DNA of 64,000 bases from Paraphysomonas bandaiensis. Taxonomy: Eukaryota > Chrysophyceae. Positions 35,035-46,795 of this stretch are shown here, piece by piece. Positions within the stretch are counted from its first letter, which is position 1. Each line of letters begins with the position of its first letter. Under the pieces are notes generated by a model. That model ran no database searches. It worked only from the letters and a program-made list of their open reading frames with translations, and was not told the origin of the DNA. The DNA lies in the NCBI GenBank assembly GCA_965644295.1, contig CBFFRP010000173.1:17463-81462 (forward strand), given 5' to 3'. The position numbers and the translations under genes are program-made.

Positions 35035-36056
35035 TTAGTTCTTGTGTCCTGACTGGAATGGCACATACTGCCCACTTGGGCTGATTATGCCTTGACAGGG
35101 CGGTGGAAGAGGATATGCCAAGCATATATAGTCCTTCGCAAGTAAACGACATATGGCCCTCAAGAAACCAGGTTTCTCATGCAGTACTTCCAAAATAGAC
35201 TTTTTCATGTTAAAAGGATCTAGTGAGGTGTAATGCTGCCTCCATTTTAATGTGTAAGGGATAGTAATATTAAGCTTCTGCTGCATGAGGTTCCAATCGT
35301 CACTGAAATTCTCCAGATACCTAAAACGATATTACATACAGGAACTTTCTATTAATAAGTATATATGTACCCGATAAAGCGTGGCATCCACTTGATCATA
35401 GAAAAGCTCATGCAGAATAGGTGCACATCTGCCGAAATATCATGCAATAACATTTTCTCTTTCCCACTGATCAGATTCTGAAGCACAACGGTGGCCATTG
35501 CTTTGCTAACTTTAGAATCATTATAAACGCGGTGTACATCAGCCATAGTGGCTTTCCATCGTTCAGGCGGCGTTCCAAACACATGGTACCAGTGGCTTTC
35601 CACCATGCCGGACAACCAGTGGCTAAAGGGATCTCGATAGAAAGTAAACACGTTACCGGTGTCGCCACTGTATTTCGAACGGTGATCCATATTATTCCGA
35701 TATATCTCATAAGATTTATTTACGATTTCATAAGAGCGTAATATGTTTTCTGAGTTCCCTTTGAACACGCGAGCATACGTAACTACTGTTCTATTGACGT
35801 GGAACGTATAGGCGCCCCAGTCATACTCAAACATCCTGTGAGCAAACCGAGACACTTCATCTTTATCTACTTTTTCGTTCCATCTGATTTCTTTCATAGC
35901 ATCTGAAAACAGGAGCATGTTGAGTTGTTTGGAGGTGAATGCGTCCATGCACTCAAATGATATATCCTCTCTGCTCCTTGGACGATTACCAACAGAGTAG
36001 TGGGAGTACGCATAGCACACTGACACCACTACTGACAGACATATCAAATGCCGCAT
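35035..36056 (-). CDS. Sulfotransferase-like protein of the secretory pathway
   Basis: Two exons (36056-35371 and 35320-35035) with a 50-nt intron encode 323 residues. The start at 36056 gives a signal or signal-anchor sequence (MRHLICLSVVVSVCYAYSHY). The central VFTFYRDPFSHWLSGMVESH matches the 3'-phosphate-binding RxPxxxxxSx segment of Golgi carbohydrate sulfotransferases. I do not find a clear 5'-phosphosulfate loop near the N terminus, so the family call is moderate. Such enzymes move sulfate from PAPS to glycans. The gene is divergent from a glycosyltransferase 690 bp away, which supports a glycan-modifying role. Confidence 0.55.
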
Positions 36057-36172
36057 ACTTAATAATAACATCATAAACAGAGTGTTCACACTTTCACGAT
36101 GATTCATACATACATTCACAGACAGTTACTTTCGTTGGCCAGAAAGAGTTGCTGTACGTAGATGTACACGCA

Positions 36173-36481
36173 TGTATGTATGTATGTATGTATGTATGTA
36201 TGTATGTATGTATGTATGTATGTATGTATGTATGTATGTATGTATGTATGTATGTATGTATGTATGTATGTATGTATGTATGTATGTATGTATGTATGTA
36301 TGTATGTATGTATGTATGTATGTATGCATGTATGTATGTATGTATGTATGTATGTATGTATGTATGTAGTATGTATGTATGTATGTATGTATGTATGTAT
36401 GTATGTATGTATGTATGTATGTATGTATGTATGTATGTATGTATGTATGTATGTATGTATGTATGTATGTATGTATGTATG

Positions 36482-36515
<34 letters not shown>

Positions 36516-36700
36516 GGTATGTAGGTATGTAGGTATGTCTGTATGTATGTATGTATGTATGTATGTATGTATGTATGTATGTATGTATGTATGTATGTAT
36601 GTATGTATGTATGTATGTATGTATGTATGTATGTATGTATGTATGTATGTATGTATGTATGTATGTATGTATGTATGTATGTATGTATGTATGTATGTAT
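36173..36700. repeat. TATG tetranucleotide microsatellite, ~530 bp
   Basis: About 130 units of TATG, with rare interruptions (GCATG near 36326, TAGTATG near 36368, TATATG near 36484, three GGTATGTA units at 36514-36535). It fills most of the region between the start codons of the sulfotransferase-like (36056) and glycosyltransferase (36746) genes. Long open frames across it are artefacts of the repeat. Confidence 0.97.
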
Positions 36701-36745
36701 GGCTCCTTCTATGTTTTTATGTATAGCTTGTCTCAGCATAGTGTG

Positions 36746-38310
36746 ATGGGCATTCAGTGGTCCAAGTTGGTGCTTTTATTGGTGATATGGTCGCCGGAGT
36801 TATCTAGTCTCCCACCTTCCTCTGTTTGTATGGGTGTTGATCGTGTGGAGGGCTGGAGGGGTAGAGGAGGGCACTCCGCGGACTGTTTTACTGGAAGTTT
36901 CATTAGCTATGAGTCTTGCCGTCAACTCTTCGTTGAAAGGAATACTTGCGATGTGCTGGTATTCAGAGAGAAGATGTGTTCGCTGCATGACAGCTCGATG
37001 CCTGGTTTTGAGCGACTGGAGGATGCCTCTGATGTGGTGGTGCTCACTAAAGTCAGGCGAGAGAATATGACGGCGTGTTCTGGTGAGAGCGCTCTATCCG
37101 CTGTGGACAAATTCAAGAAATGTGTACGAGCTTCGAGGCCAATTCGTTTAGAACACTCAATATCTCGCTTAGCTATTGTTATATCTGTGACATCTTCATG
37201 GGCAGTCTCCCATACTGCTGGTGTTAATTCCATCAGGTCCAACTTCGAGTGCTACTCACAAATTCATAATTACACTTTTGTAAGTTATTTGTTTTTCTAC
37301 TTGTTTATACGTAACTTTCTACTCTCCAGCACTTGAATGTAATGCCTGACATGCCAACTTCTCAGTTTTTTTATGAGCGCCATCGCTACGTATTAGAACG
37401 CTACCTACCGTTCCATAACTACGTGCTTCACCTTGATGCTGATAGCCTTGTACTAAATTTATCTCGTTCCCTTGATCGCTTCCTTTCTCCTACCTCATCG
37501 AAACATATTCACCTTCACATGCACGAGAACGGTGAAGCGACTGCTGCAGCTTACCTTGTGAAAAACTCTCCAACCTCTCGGTGTTTCTTGCAGCTGTGGG
37601 CGGACTTTTCACCTCCCCACAATGAAAAAGGATATAGAAGTACGTATGAAGTGAGCAATTATGACAATGGAGATCTTGTGGCAGCTCTAACTAATCTACT
37701 TGGGCCGCGGCGATATCTTGAGTGTATAAGGCGCATAGCACGCCTTGACCCGGCGGTGGTGGAAAATATGAGGAACCCGTATCACGAGACCGTAGTAGAA
37801 TGTTGGAAAGATTTACAGCCAACTCTTCATCGAAGACTTCGTCGTATCGCCCCCCGTATTATGATATACCTTCCACGAGAGGGTTTTTGGAGGACGCACG
37901 CGCGCACTGGACGATTTGGCCAGTGGTGGAATGATCTCTTCGGCAGTTGTTATGCCTCATCTGATGTGATTGGACACGGGTGGAAAGCAATGCCGCGCAA
38001 CATGTGGGGGGAAGAAGGAAAATGTGATATTGTACGAGTTAGAGATGGACATGGAGAGAACCCTGTCTGTCACTGGCTCTCACCGGAAGAGGAATTACGA
38101 CTTGCAAGGGAGTATTGCATGTGGCGGTCTCCATCGTGCAGACATTGCATTGCTGGATTGAGGAGTTGCGAAAATATTTGTCTCTCAAGTGGGTCTTCTT
38201 GCAGACTACTGAATGGGTCTGACTTATCCCGAAATAGACAGACCTTTGGTGTGGACAACAAGAATTGGTGGAGACAGCAAATGTGCTCCGCTTGCCCGCT
38301 ACATATTTAG
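36746..38310 (+). CDS. DUF273-type glycosyltransferase (GT-A fold, DxD motif)
   Basis: Two exons (36746-37279 and 37330-38310), intron 50 nt, 504 residues. A hydrophobic leader (WSKLVLLLVIWSPELSSL) is consistent with a type II Golgi anchor or signal peptide. After a Cys-containing stem the catalytic part begins at IVISVTSSWAVSHTAGVNS, has the nucleotide-sugar metal site in HNYVLHLDADSLVLN (DAD) and continues through HLHMHENGEA and a Cys-rich C terminus. The combination NYTF...RYLPFHNYVLHLDADSLV fits the DUF273/GMA12-like galactosyl- or mannosyltransferase group. Sugar and acceptor are unknown. The start codon lies 46 bp after the microsatellite. Confidence 0.7.
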
Positions 38311-40842
38311 CTGCTAGATTGACCAAGGCAAAGATATTGTGACAGTTTTTATGTTGCTGTGCCGTGAATTGTGCGCACACACTATACTTTTATATTTTCC
38401 AGTTTGGTTTTTTGGATTTGTGGATTATTCGTAGAGTGCTAAGTAGTGTTCTCTATAAATAGATGCGTACAATGCATGTTAAAAATAAAACGACATGGAA
38501 TAATAGAACGAAGTTTTTATGATATATGCTAATATAGGAGATGAAAACTGCCTAGAGACTATTGGAATTGCTGAAGTCAACCTCGTACTGAGGAATTTAT
38601 ACTTAGTAACACGAAGTGCTTAATAATCATATGTACACTTCCAAAAATGTGTATGTCAATTCTGTAGCATTAGTATAAGAAAGTATCTCATAAAGCTGTA
38701 CGTCAATAATCTATGCACAATGCATAACCGACCACGCAGTTCTATATCCTGTAGTGTGTATAAGTCTCATGGCTAAACATACTAAAGAACTCAAGGAGAG
38801 AAACTATGAAAAAGTGTTCACACATACACAAATGCTAAACCCCTCAACAAAGTCGGACTCGCACTTATTTGTGTCCCTTGTACGACACAAGCGTTAGGCT
38901 ATGAGTGAGCAGAACAATATATCTCCGCTGACTTTATATATATGCAGCTCACGTTAGTTTCCCTGAGAAATATCTCCGGTACTTATCCCCAGAACACCAC
39001 GAAAAGGTGCGAGTCCGACTTTGTTGAGGTTCACTTTTGAAACAATTGAAAAAGGAACATCGAAAGATAATTAGAATATAATTGACTACAGCTTGCTTTA
39101 ATTAATTGATATAAACAATGCTGTCAATTTGACACTGGCAAGGTGTGATTGGAGTGTGTATATTAGTTCTTGCACGCGGTACAAACTACGTGATGATGTA
39201 GCTACTTAAAGGTTTAAAATTACTATAGGGCCATCAGCATGATGTGTTCAAAAGTGTTTACTTTGAAACTGAAAGACGGATTTTACAATTTTCTGGGATT
39301 CTGGAAAAACTTAATTGATGACGTCAAATAGAAAGTCAGACCACGACAGAATCAGGTGTCAATCATTCATGATAGTGAATAATCATTTTTAACATTACTA
39401 TACAAATAACGAAGATGACTGCGTTATATTGCATGCTTGTTGTTATTAAAGAACAATATTTTTTGTTGTGAAAAATTTAATTCACTTTAGCTACATAATA
39501 ATTTATTTAATTGGTCAACAGTATAAGCAATAAGCATACTGTACCAGAAGTCACTGCAAAAGTGTTCTTTGATAATTTGTACTAGTAATTGGGAACTCTA
39601 AAGAATGCTATTAAGCTCCGTAAAGAAAGATATTTTGTGCGGAGTAGACAGATAAGATACCAGCAGATGGGACTCCACATTTGTGATGATTGACCGCTAT
39701 TTGCCACTATCTGACCACTTGCTATCATGTGGGTTTGGTTCTGCCGCGTTAAGTCTAATTCCAAGTGGAATGGAGCATGTCAAGCGGTGTAATTACGGGA
39801 CAACTTGAAATTCTTTCAAAGTGTGTTAATATAACAACAGGAAGACGATGAGCACCAGTACCTCCACGACGTTCCGAGCGTCATTTGGGCGACAATGCTA
39901 CTACTATTTATAACGCTGCTTCGAAAACGCAGTCGTAAAGGTTCGAAAATGTGCCTTACTTAACCGGACGGAAAAGGATCGAATTAATAAACCGTAACCT
40001 CTGGGATGAAATAACAGTTGAGCAAGCTATGTTGTCAGCTAATGTATAGCTACTTGAGTACGAAGTTCAGTATCAATTAAATTGCGATTAATTGCAAATA
40101 AATTAATTGGGACAACAAGTAAGAATAGCAATTCTTATTGACTGAAATTTGCGTCAATAAATTATTTAAAGTGTCATTAAAACTTTGTGTACTTTTTAAT
40201 ACTTATTGATTAAACTTCTATCAACTCTCCACCAATAAAGTGCTCAACTTACAACGGTATTTCTAGTTTTAAGATGACGTTTACACACTACACTCGATGT
40301 GTCAGCAATATGCAAGGTTCGCCCCGTTTTCATGTTTAAGTATATGAATCCTACGAAAACTAGATATACTTACTTTATAGGATTAATGTACAGTTCACAG
40401 TTCTATATGGATCTCGTTAAACTAAGTCGCCACGTCAATGAATTCTGCATATGTATGAGAAAAATTGTTGTGTATACACCCCAACGCCACGAAATCGAAT
40501 ATACTATTCCGTAATATACTATCAAAAGTTTAGATAATAACACACTTTCATTGCAAGCTAACGACAAAAAAGCATTTTAAGGGGACAAAAAAGTGATATT
40601 AATTCGGCATATAAAAGAAAAATCGTGCAGGGTAATCATTCTAGTTCAACATATGATTGCAAACGGATAGTAAAAAACAAACACAACAAGAAGAGGAAAT
40701 GGTCTCACCAAGCATAATAACTTGAGATGGAATCACAAAACTAATGGAACCATTTCATTCTCTTGTGTACAGTTATGCATGCCTGCACCTACAGCGCCAA
40801 GATGTAGGTGGGACAACATCAAATTAAGTCGCGAAACTTCAC
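38311..40842. other. Intergenic; one MITE, otherwise nothing recognised
   Basis: 2.5 kb of AT-rich DNA between the glycosyltransferase and the short conserved-motif gene. Apart from the element at 38842-39029 I see no exon, RNA gene or clear repeat. Confidence 0.4.
38842..39029. mobile_element. 188-bp MITE with perfect 23-bp terminal inverted repeats
   Basis: The left end reads CCTCAACAAAGTCGGACTCG and three more bases; the right end (39007-39029) is its exact reverse complement. The interior has no coding capacity but includes a short inner inverted repeat around GTGTCCCTTGTACGACACAA. A truncated relative lies at 12590-12763. No target-site duplication is obvious. Perfect ends suggest recent activity relative to the decayed copy. 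Confidence 0.75.
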
Positions 40843-41136
40843 TTAACAGTGGGGTCTCGGATCATACATATAGTCTTGGCGGAAGGAATGCAACTCGTCC
40901 CTTGACCACCACATCCACGAAGATACTCCTGCATTAGCGTACTCGCGACAGGTCGGTATCAGAACTACTTTGAGCTCAGCAGAGAAGGACAGGCGTTTCT
41001 TTGCTGGTCGATTCAAGCAGTGGTCGTCATCTTCTGTGCATCGCTTCTTACGTCTTATGGAAGGTGGCTTTGTCGGGGACGCGTGCGTCTCAGAGTGGGA
41101 GCAAGAGCCGTCGTCAGAAGAGCGCTTGAGAGTCAT
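40843..41136 (-). CDS. Short protein with conserved VVLIPTxxEYxxAGxxxxxWW motif
   Basis: A single exon of 97 residues. The N-terminal half is Ser-rich and basic with a nuclear-localisation-like patch (IRRKKR, RPAKKR). The C-terminal half has AELKVVLIPTCREYANAG followed by WMWWSRDELHSFRQD. I have seen this VVLIPTxxEY...WW...DxxxFR pattern in short uncharacterised proteins of fungi, oomycetes and algae; no function is established that I know of. KRLSF just ahead of the motif resembles an RVxF-type PP1 docking site (speculative). Confidence 0.6.
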   Translation of the reverse strand: MTLKRSSDDGSCSHSETHASPTKPPSIRRKKRCTEDDDHCLNRPAKKRLSFSAELKVVLIPTCREYANAGVSSWMWWSRDELHSFRQDYMYDPRPHC

Positions 41137-41257
41137 CTAGCAATACAGGAAATTGACTGCGACACGAGTTTGTAAACAAGCCTTGAATAATAATAATGCA
41201 GTCATTGGGGAATCTGAAGATAGAGTCCGATATGGTGAGGGATATGCAGCGCCTGAA

Positions 41258-41620
41258 CCACACTCCAATCCCCGTATCACCGAGTACGATGATGCATTCC
41301 CTGTACAAGTACAGTACATACGTACATACATATACATACATACATGCATTGTGTACAGCAGTACATAAAACCACACTCCAATCCCCGTATCACCGAGTAC
41401 GATGATGCATTCCCTGTACAAGTACAGTACATACGTACATACATATACATACATACATGCATTGTGTACAGCAGTACATAAAACCACACTCCAATCCCCG
41501 TATCACCGAGTACGATCATGCATTCCCTGTACAAGTACAGTATATACGTACATGCATATACATATATAACATAAAACCACACCCCAATCCCTGTATCGCG
41601 AGTACGATGCATTCCCTGTA
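41258..41620. repeat. 113-bp tandem repeat, about three and a half copies
   Basis: Copies start with CCACACTCCAATCCCCGTAT at 41258, 41371 and 41484, with a shorter fourth at 41577. Two full units carry GTACAGCAGTAC (41353-41364 and 41466-41477). The array lies between the divergent genes at 41136 (minus) and 42008 (plus). Long frames across it on both strands are repeat artefacts. Confidence 0.9.
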
Positions 41621-41637
41621 CACACATGCATGCATAT

Positions 41638-41675
41638 GTACTGCTGTACATACATTCATACCTGTACAGCAGTAC
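41638..41675. promoter_or_regulatory. Paired GTACTGCTGTAC / GTACAGCAGTAC elements
   Basis: Exact 12-mers in opposite orientation at 41638-41649 and 41664-41675, 330-370 bp upstream of the start at 42008. GTATACCGT units follow at 41687-41775. Confidence 0.45.
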
Positions 41676-42007
41676 ATAAGTTCATGTATACCGTACCCCT
41701 ATATACTGCAGTTGGGCCTACACCTCTGAATTGTCCGTTTTGTAACATTGCCAGTGACATGTATACCGTATACTGTCTGTATAGCAGTGGCTGTAGAACT
41801 CACAGCATTATGATTCTTCTTGCTTTAATTGTCTTCACTTCGTCTTCGTTCATAGTACATGTAAGAGTGAAGTGTGTAGTGTCGTGCTGTGTAGTCTCGT
41901 ATATGTTTAGTATGGTATCCGTATCTGTAGTCTCACTATATCAGTAGCGTATATATAGTAGGATCGTCTGTTGCTACTCTTTCCATTAAACCACTTCGAC
42001 CAGTCTC

Positions 42008-45000
42008 ATGATGATTCCTCTCTACTTAATTGTTCTCATGGGATGTATGTGTGTGAGTGAGGGCTACTATGAGTCACGCACAGAGGTGGATATAGCATGG
42101 GAGTTTGATGATGAGAACTATAAGATGGGGTGGTCGAATGCCACCACAGAGGAGATGGGGATGGATTTTCGTGTTGAGGATGGTGAGATGCGGGCGATTA
42201 TACATGACTGGAACCCTCACTTTGATTCGCCTATGATGGTACTGACCACTACCAGACGACACTATGCGGTGTTTCGTATGATGTATGCGGGGGCTGCTTC
42301 TAAAGGAAACCTGTTGCTTAAGTATGGCCCCTCGATCAGTCATGATCAGCATGTGGATGAAGTTAAGCAGAATTGGCGCAGCCCACAGCAGATTCGTGTT
42401 GTGGATGTGTCCAGCGGGTTTGATAGCGCCGCCTACGCGGTAGACGAATCACAGTACACACCTTGGGTGGTGAACAGTACCCGGCAGGGGTCGTGGATAA
42501 TACTTGATGCGCAGGACTATCGATGGGTGACTGCACTAACGATACGTACTAGTGACGACATTGATGCCCCCCGTAGGTGCCTCTTGCAGTACTCAGTAAC
42601 CAGTAGCGCGGGACCTTTTGTAACCGCTGCAGACTTTATTCTAAAGAAAGATAACGAGGAACAGGAAGTGAGGGGATTCAGTACACATTCCCGATACTGG
42701 AAATTAATTGTAATCGATAATTATGGCTCAGATGTTTCATCCATCCGTGATATCAAGCTCGAAGGGTATGACGAAGGTATAGGGCTGCTAGAGTTTGAGC
42801 TGGATAATACTGGTGTGTATAAAAATTACTATCTCCCCATCCACGATATATTACAGGGTCCTCTGGTACGTATGCGCGTTGAGTTTCTTCACTCACCCAG
42901 AGCGGAAATTGCCAGCTCTCGCAAGTCCAGGGCGCAATTTCGTGAGTCTCTTGCGATTGATTATGTTCGCGTTGTCCGTAGTCCTGAGATATGGAAAGTA
43001 CGAGGGTGCTTAGATCGGTACTTTGACAACCCGAACCTCTTCAATCCACAGTACAACGTGGCTTCCAGACAGCTTAAGATAAATGGTCAACTTCCTATCA
43101 ATTACTTTGACAAACTGGAGATGGACCTTCAGTACGCAAGTACCTACGACTGTCCACATCAAGGTGGAATAGATGTCCGCATCGATGGCCTGAACTTCGG
43201 CCTGCATCCGCGAGTGTATATAGACGATATCGAGTGTCCAATAACTGAAACGGATTCAGTGACTCCCGGAAGTCGCGAACAATATATCATTTGCACCCTT
43301 CCGCCCTCGAGTCAGTACCGTGCAGGTACCGTGGGACAGGTGGAGGTAGAAAACAGCATTGTACGAGTTGAGAGTGGGACACTACCTGGATTGTTTCAGA
43401 GTGCTCCATACTTTACTTACAGAAAGGCAACTCCGGCTCCAAACCGACCGGTGATAACAAATATTGGAGCCCGTCGTGTCGATATCGTGTGGGAGCCTCC
43501 TGGAACCGAATTTGATAACCTCATGACAACAGGATATAAGATATCATGGTTTCAGGCACAATATAGGTCTCGCGTGAGCAACCTGACAGTTGGAAACATT
43601 ACGACCACCTCCATTCGGGGATTGGAGCCGAATACCGCGTATGTATTTGGCATTAGTGCTCTATCAGAGGGTGCAGCCACACGGGCTGCAATTTTGCCAA
43701 CAGACCTATATGGACGCCGAGAACCTCTCCCGGATGCCATCGAAAGTCCAATTAGCATATTTACAGATATCACATCAACACTACAATTTGATTTTGATTT
43801 CCAAGGGTTTGATGCCAACTCTACGTTGAATAGCTCGGGTTCGACCGTGTCCTCCAGCAACGGGCCCACTGGCCAATATGGCCCGGAGGGAAATTATGGT
43901 CTTGTCATTGTTGGCTCCGCACAAGTGGAAAACTGTAATGCGTCTATGACCTGTTGTGATGGTTATAACGAAACCCTGGGCCTTGCTTCTTGTGGGACTG
44001 GGAGGTCTGTGTGTGCTGTTCTATTGGAAAGAAGGCTCGCATATGACTACGTGTATGACGGTGTAACCCGCAGGCAGGTTCCTAGCAATATCCCCTATGA
44101 TGACGGATCGCCCCCGGAGAAAGTTGTTCTCACTCTTCAGGAGCTGATTGACAACGCTGGCGCGGAGCTTCCCTCTATGCCTTGTGGACCTGCTCTGCGG
44201 CTGACCCCGTCGGCTGCACGAGAGTCTGGTGCTGTGTGGTATAGCCGAAAGATGAACGTTCGAGAGGGATTTGATTCTACCATCACATTTCAGATATCTA
44301 ACCCTTCTATCCGATGCAACAGACTGGATGATGTTAACACCTATTGTCGATCGCGCGGTGCGGATGGCCTGGCATTTGTAATGCAGGACTCAAGCCCTGT
44401 CGCACTTGGCTTGGCTGGTAGTGGCCTCGGATATGAGGGTATTTTTAACTCCCTTGCCATTGAGCTGGACACCTTCTTTAATTATGACCAAATGGACTAC
44501 TACGAGAACCATATTGCTGTCTTGACTCAGGTAATATTGCTCATATTACATGCTATCCATTGCTTATGACACGTAACAGGGCCGCCGGTTTAATATTACC
44601 GCAAACCATTCCAGGGCTTTGGCAACTGCCACTCGTGTTCCAGATATCACGGATGGTCGTCATACTGTTCGTATTCGATACGAGCCGAACTTTGACGAGA
44701 GGGCTGTACTGCACCCGTCCTTCCAGACTAATGGGTTTACGACTTGGTTTTTGGAGGTAGTTGCTATATGTGCCTGTGTATGCTGTTTACAGTTATTCTG
44801 TTTGTTGCAGAATTCTGATTTTCAGTACGGTGGTGACGGTGACTGGGGCACGGGTTTTGGGCTGTTATATGTATACATGGATGATATGTACTCACCTATC
44901 ATAACTACCCCCCTGAACCTAGACAAGACGCTGGAACTGGACGAAGGGCGTATGTACGTAGGAGTTACCGCTGCGACGGGAGAATCACATTGGCAGGCGC

Positions 45001-45224
45001 ACGACATATTAGGGTTTCAGTTTACGAGCCTTTTTGTTGACCAGGACTACACACCTCCCCAGGTTGTTAATGGTGAAGGGGCTAAGGACTGCGTCAACGA
45101 AACTGTGTGTGTTAACCGTCCCGATTACGATCATTATATGAGAAAGAACAATATTTGGGGAAAAGGACACGACTCCACGGAGAGTTGGCAAACTGGTACA
45201 GAGGGACTGTGCTCGAACTGCTGA
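42008..45224 (+). CDS. Secreted multidomain lectin: F5/8-C, IPT/TIG, FN3 and L-type lectin domains
   Basis: Three exons (42008-44530, 44580-44756, 44811-45224; introns 49 and 54 nt) encode 1037 residues. A signal peptide (MMIPLYLIVLMGCMCVSEGY) is followed by a beta-rich region, a discoidin-like domain (residues ~130-255; TRQGSWIILDAQDYRWVTAL and FSTHSRYWKLIVIDNYGSDV), an IPT/TIG domain (~380-460; GIDVRIDGLNFGLHPRVYID), an FN3 domain (~470-560) and a Cys-containing spacer. The C-terminal third is an L-type lectin domain: DGLAFVMQD, GSGLGYEGIFNSLAIELDTF, ENHIAVLTQ, and MYVGVTAATGESHWQAHDIL. No transmembrane helix is seen, so it is probably a secreted or matrix glycan-binding protein. Both introns fall within the lectin domain. 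Confidence 0.88.
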
Positions 45225-45826
45225 AGCATTGAAAATACCTAGTGATGTTTATAGAATTTAATGATTATTGTCGTATTTGTGAAGTAATAATAATACGTTG
45301 CGGCGTAGTGTTTTAGTATGCCGAGACGGCACCGTATCTCCGAGGTTAGGCTAATGTGGTCACTCATATTAATACTTATATTGGTGCACTGTAATCAACG
45401 TAAATAATTCCGTTTTCGTAAGTGGAAATATTATTTTTTTGCTTAATGTAAAGTGTAATCATTAATTACGTAACACTGATGGCAAAACGCACTACCAATG
45501 TTACTTATTATTAGCAGAAAAGGAAAATTTTACTATGTTGCTTAGACTTTAGAATATTTACGTATAGCCTCAAATCAGCTATCCGCTACGGTATGCCTTT
45601 GAGGGGGATCATATCATACGTTGAATAATTCGGTTTACTCATAAAAACTAACATAAACAAACCTATTTACACAGCTGTAAATGTATGTCTACTCCAGTAA
45701 ACACTATTAACTGAACACGCAATACGAATAACATTAACTAGTTACGATTGATCCCCCATCGTAGCTAGTAGCTAGGTATCATCTCTGTACTTTATACTGT
45801 CTATAGGTAATTAGTAAATTCTCATT
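45225..45826. other. Convergent 3' intergenic region
   Basis: 600 bp between two convergent genes. AT-rich, with nothing recognised. Confidence 0.4.
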
Positions 45827-46762
45827 TCAATATTTCTTGACATGAATAAATATGTCCGCCATACCCCTACAATTCCGTAAAAAATGACAAACAAAATTCC
45901 CATAAGCACTCACCAACTCATTTCTTTGCGTAATTCGTTGACAACTACGAATCCAGACGTCTTTTTGTGCAAAATTCTGGTGAATGTTATGAATATTGAT
46001 CCAAGCTTCATTCCAGCTACAAGTTTCAAAAAGGAAAATAAATATACGTTATCATGTACTGTAAGTGGCCAGTGCATTATACCTGCCAGCTCTGAAATGT
46101 TTCGTATCATCATCTCACTAAAGCAGGTGCTATTTGCAAACACAATGTCTCCTTTCCTCCAGTCACACAAATCCACATCAAGAAGGGACCCTTGAAAAAA
46201 TTCAACTGTCGGAACAGATGAAATGTTATTGTCTGCAAACACATCATAATGCTTCTTGCAAGTGATGGCCAGGTCATGCAAGCCATGTAAAATTTCAACG
46301 CCATAGCATCTCTTAAAGCTATAAAGACTTGCAGCGGCCAGAACAGCACGGCCACAGCCAGAACCAAGATCATAGAAGTATTCACCTGTAGCACACACTG
46401 CGTGAGATGCGTATAGGCTTAGATCAGACCATACTCGGCCGCTGACTGTGCTCGTAGAGGGCCTCATATAATATCTCTGCAAAGCTATCAAACGTGATTT
46501 CACCATACGTTAAGGTTGAATCCCAGTTAGCTAATCGCTTCCTCTCGTCTCTGGAGGACTCACAGGCACCATAATAGAGATCATCGGACATAAACTTCTC
46601 TAGAGTGTGTCTCTTCCCGCCTATGAACTCAGACAGAGAGGGTTTACTAGCAGACACACTCCCCACTGGATCAAACACAGAAAACCTAGAGGTTGAGACT
46701 AACATGACTGCATACGCTACTTCACTAACATAATGCAACACACAGCCAACAGTCCGTCCCAT
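45827..46762 (-). CDS. DOT1-like class I methyltransferase
   Basis: Four exons (46762-46435, 46385-46083, 46016-45914, 45866-45827) join in frame into 257 residues; the last intron is 47 nt and adds a short MSWGMADIFIHVKKY end. The core shows the DOT1 pattern: LTYGEITFDSFAEIL, the SAM motif EYFYDLGSGCGRAVLAAASL, the acidic loop CYGVEIL, FFQGSLLD, and DIVFANSTCFS followed by LGSIFITFTRIL. DOT1 proteins methylate histone H3 Lys79, but many short DOT1-like proteins in protists have no known substrate. This one lacks the long extensions of animal and yeast enzymes. The N terminus is uncertain: ATGs at 46762 and 46705 are both possible, and a longer frame to 46894 would run through a likely promoter. 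Confidence 0.75.
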
Positions 46763-46795
46763 CTTCCATACACCGTCTACATATATCCACATACG

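Noticed and set aside
36173-36700. Telomere or centromere repeat
   Set aside because: The unit is a plain TATG tetranucleotide, not a telomere-type G-rich repeat, and unique genes flank it closely on both sides.
36119-36739. Long frames on both strands reading His-Thr-Tyr-Ile or Met-Tyr-Val-Cys repeats
   Set aside because: They are translations of the TATG microsatellite and exist in several frames at once.
41137-41947. Frames of 70-124 codons across the 113-bp repeat
   Set aside because: Internal sequence repetition mirrors the DNA repeat, and both strands are open.
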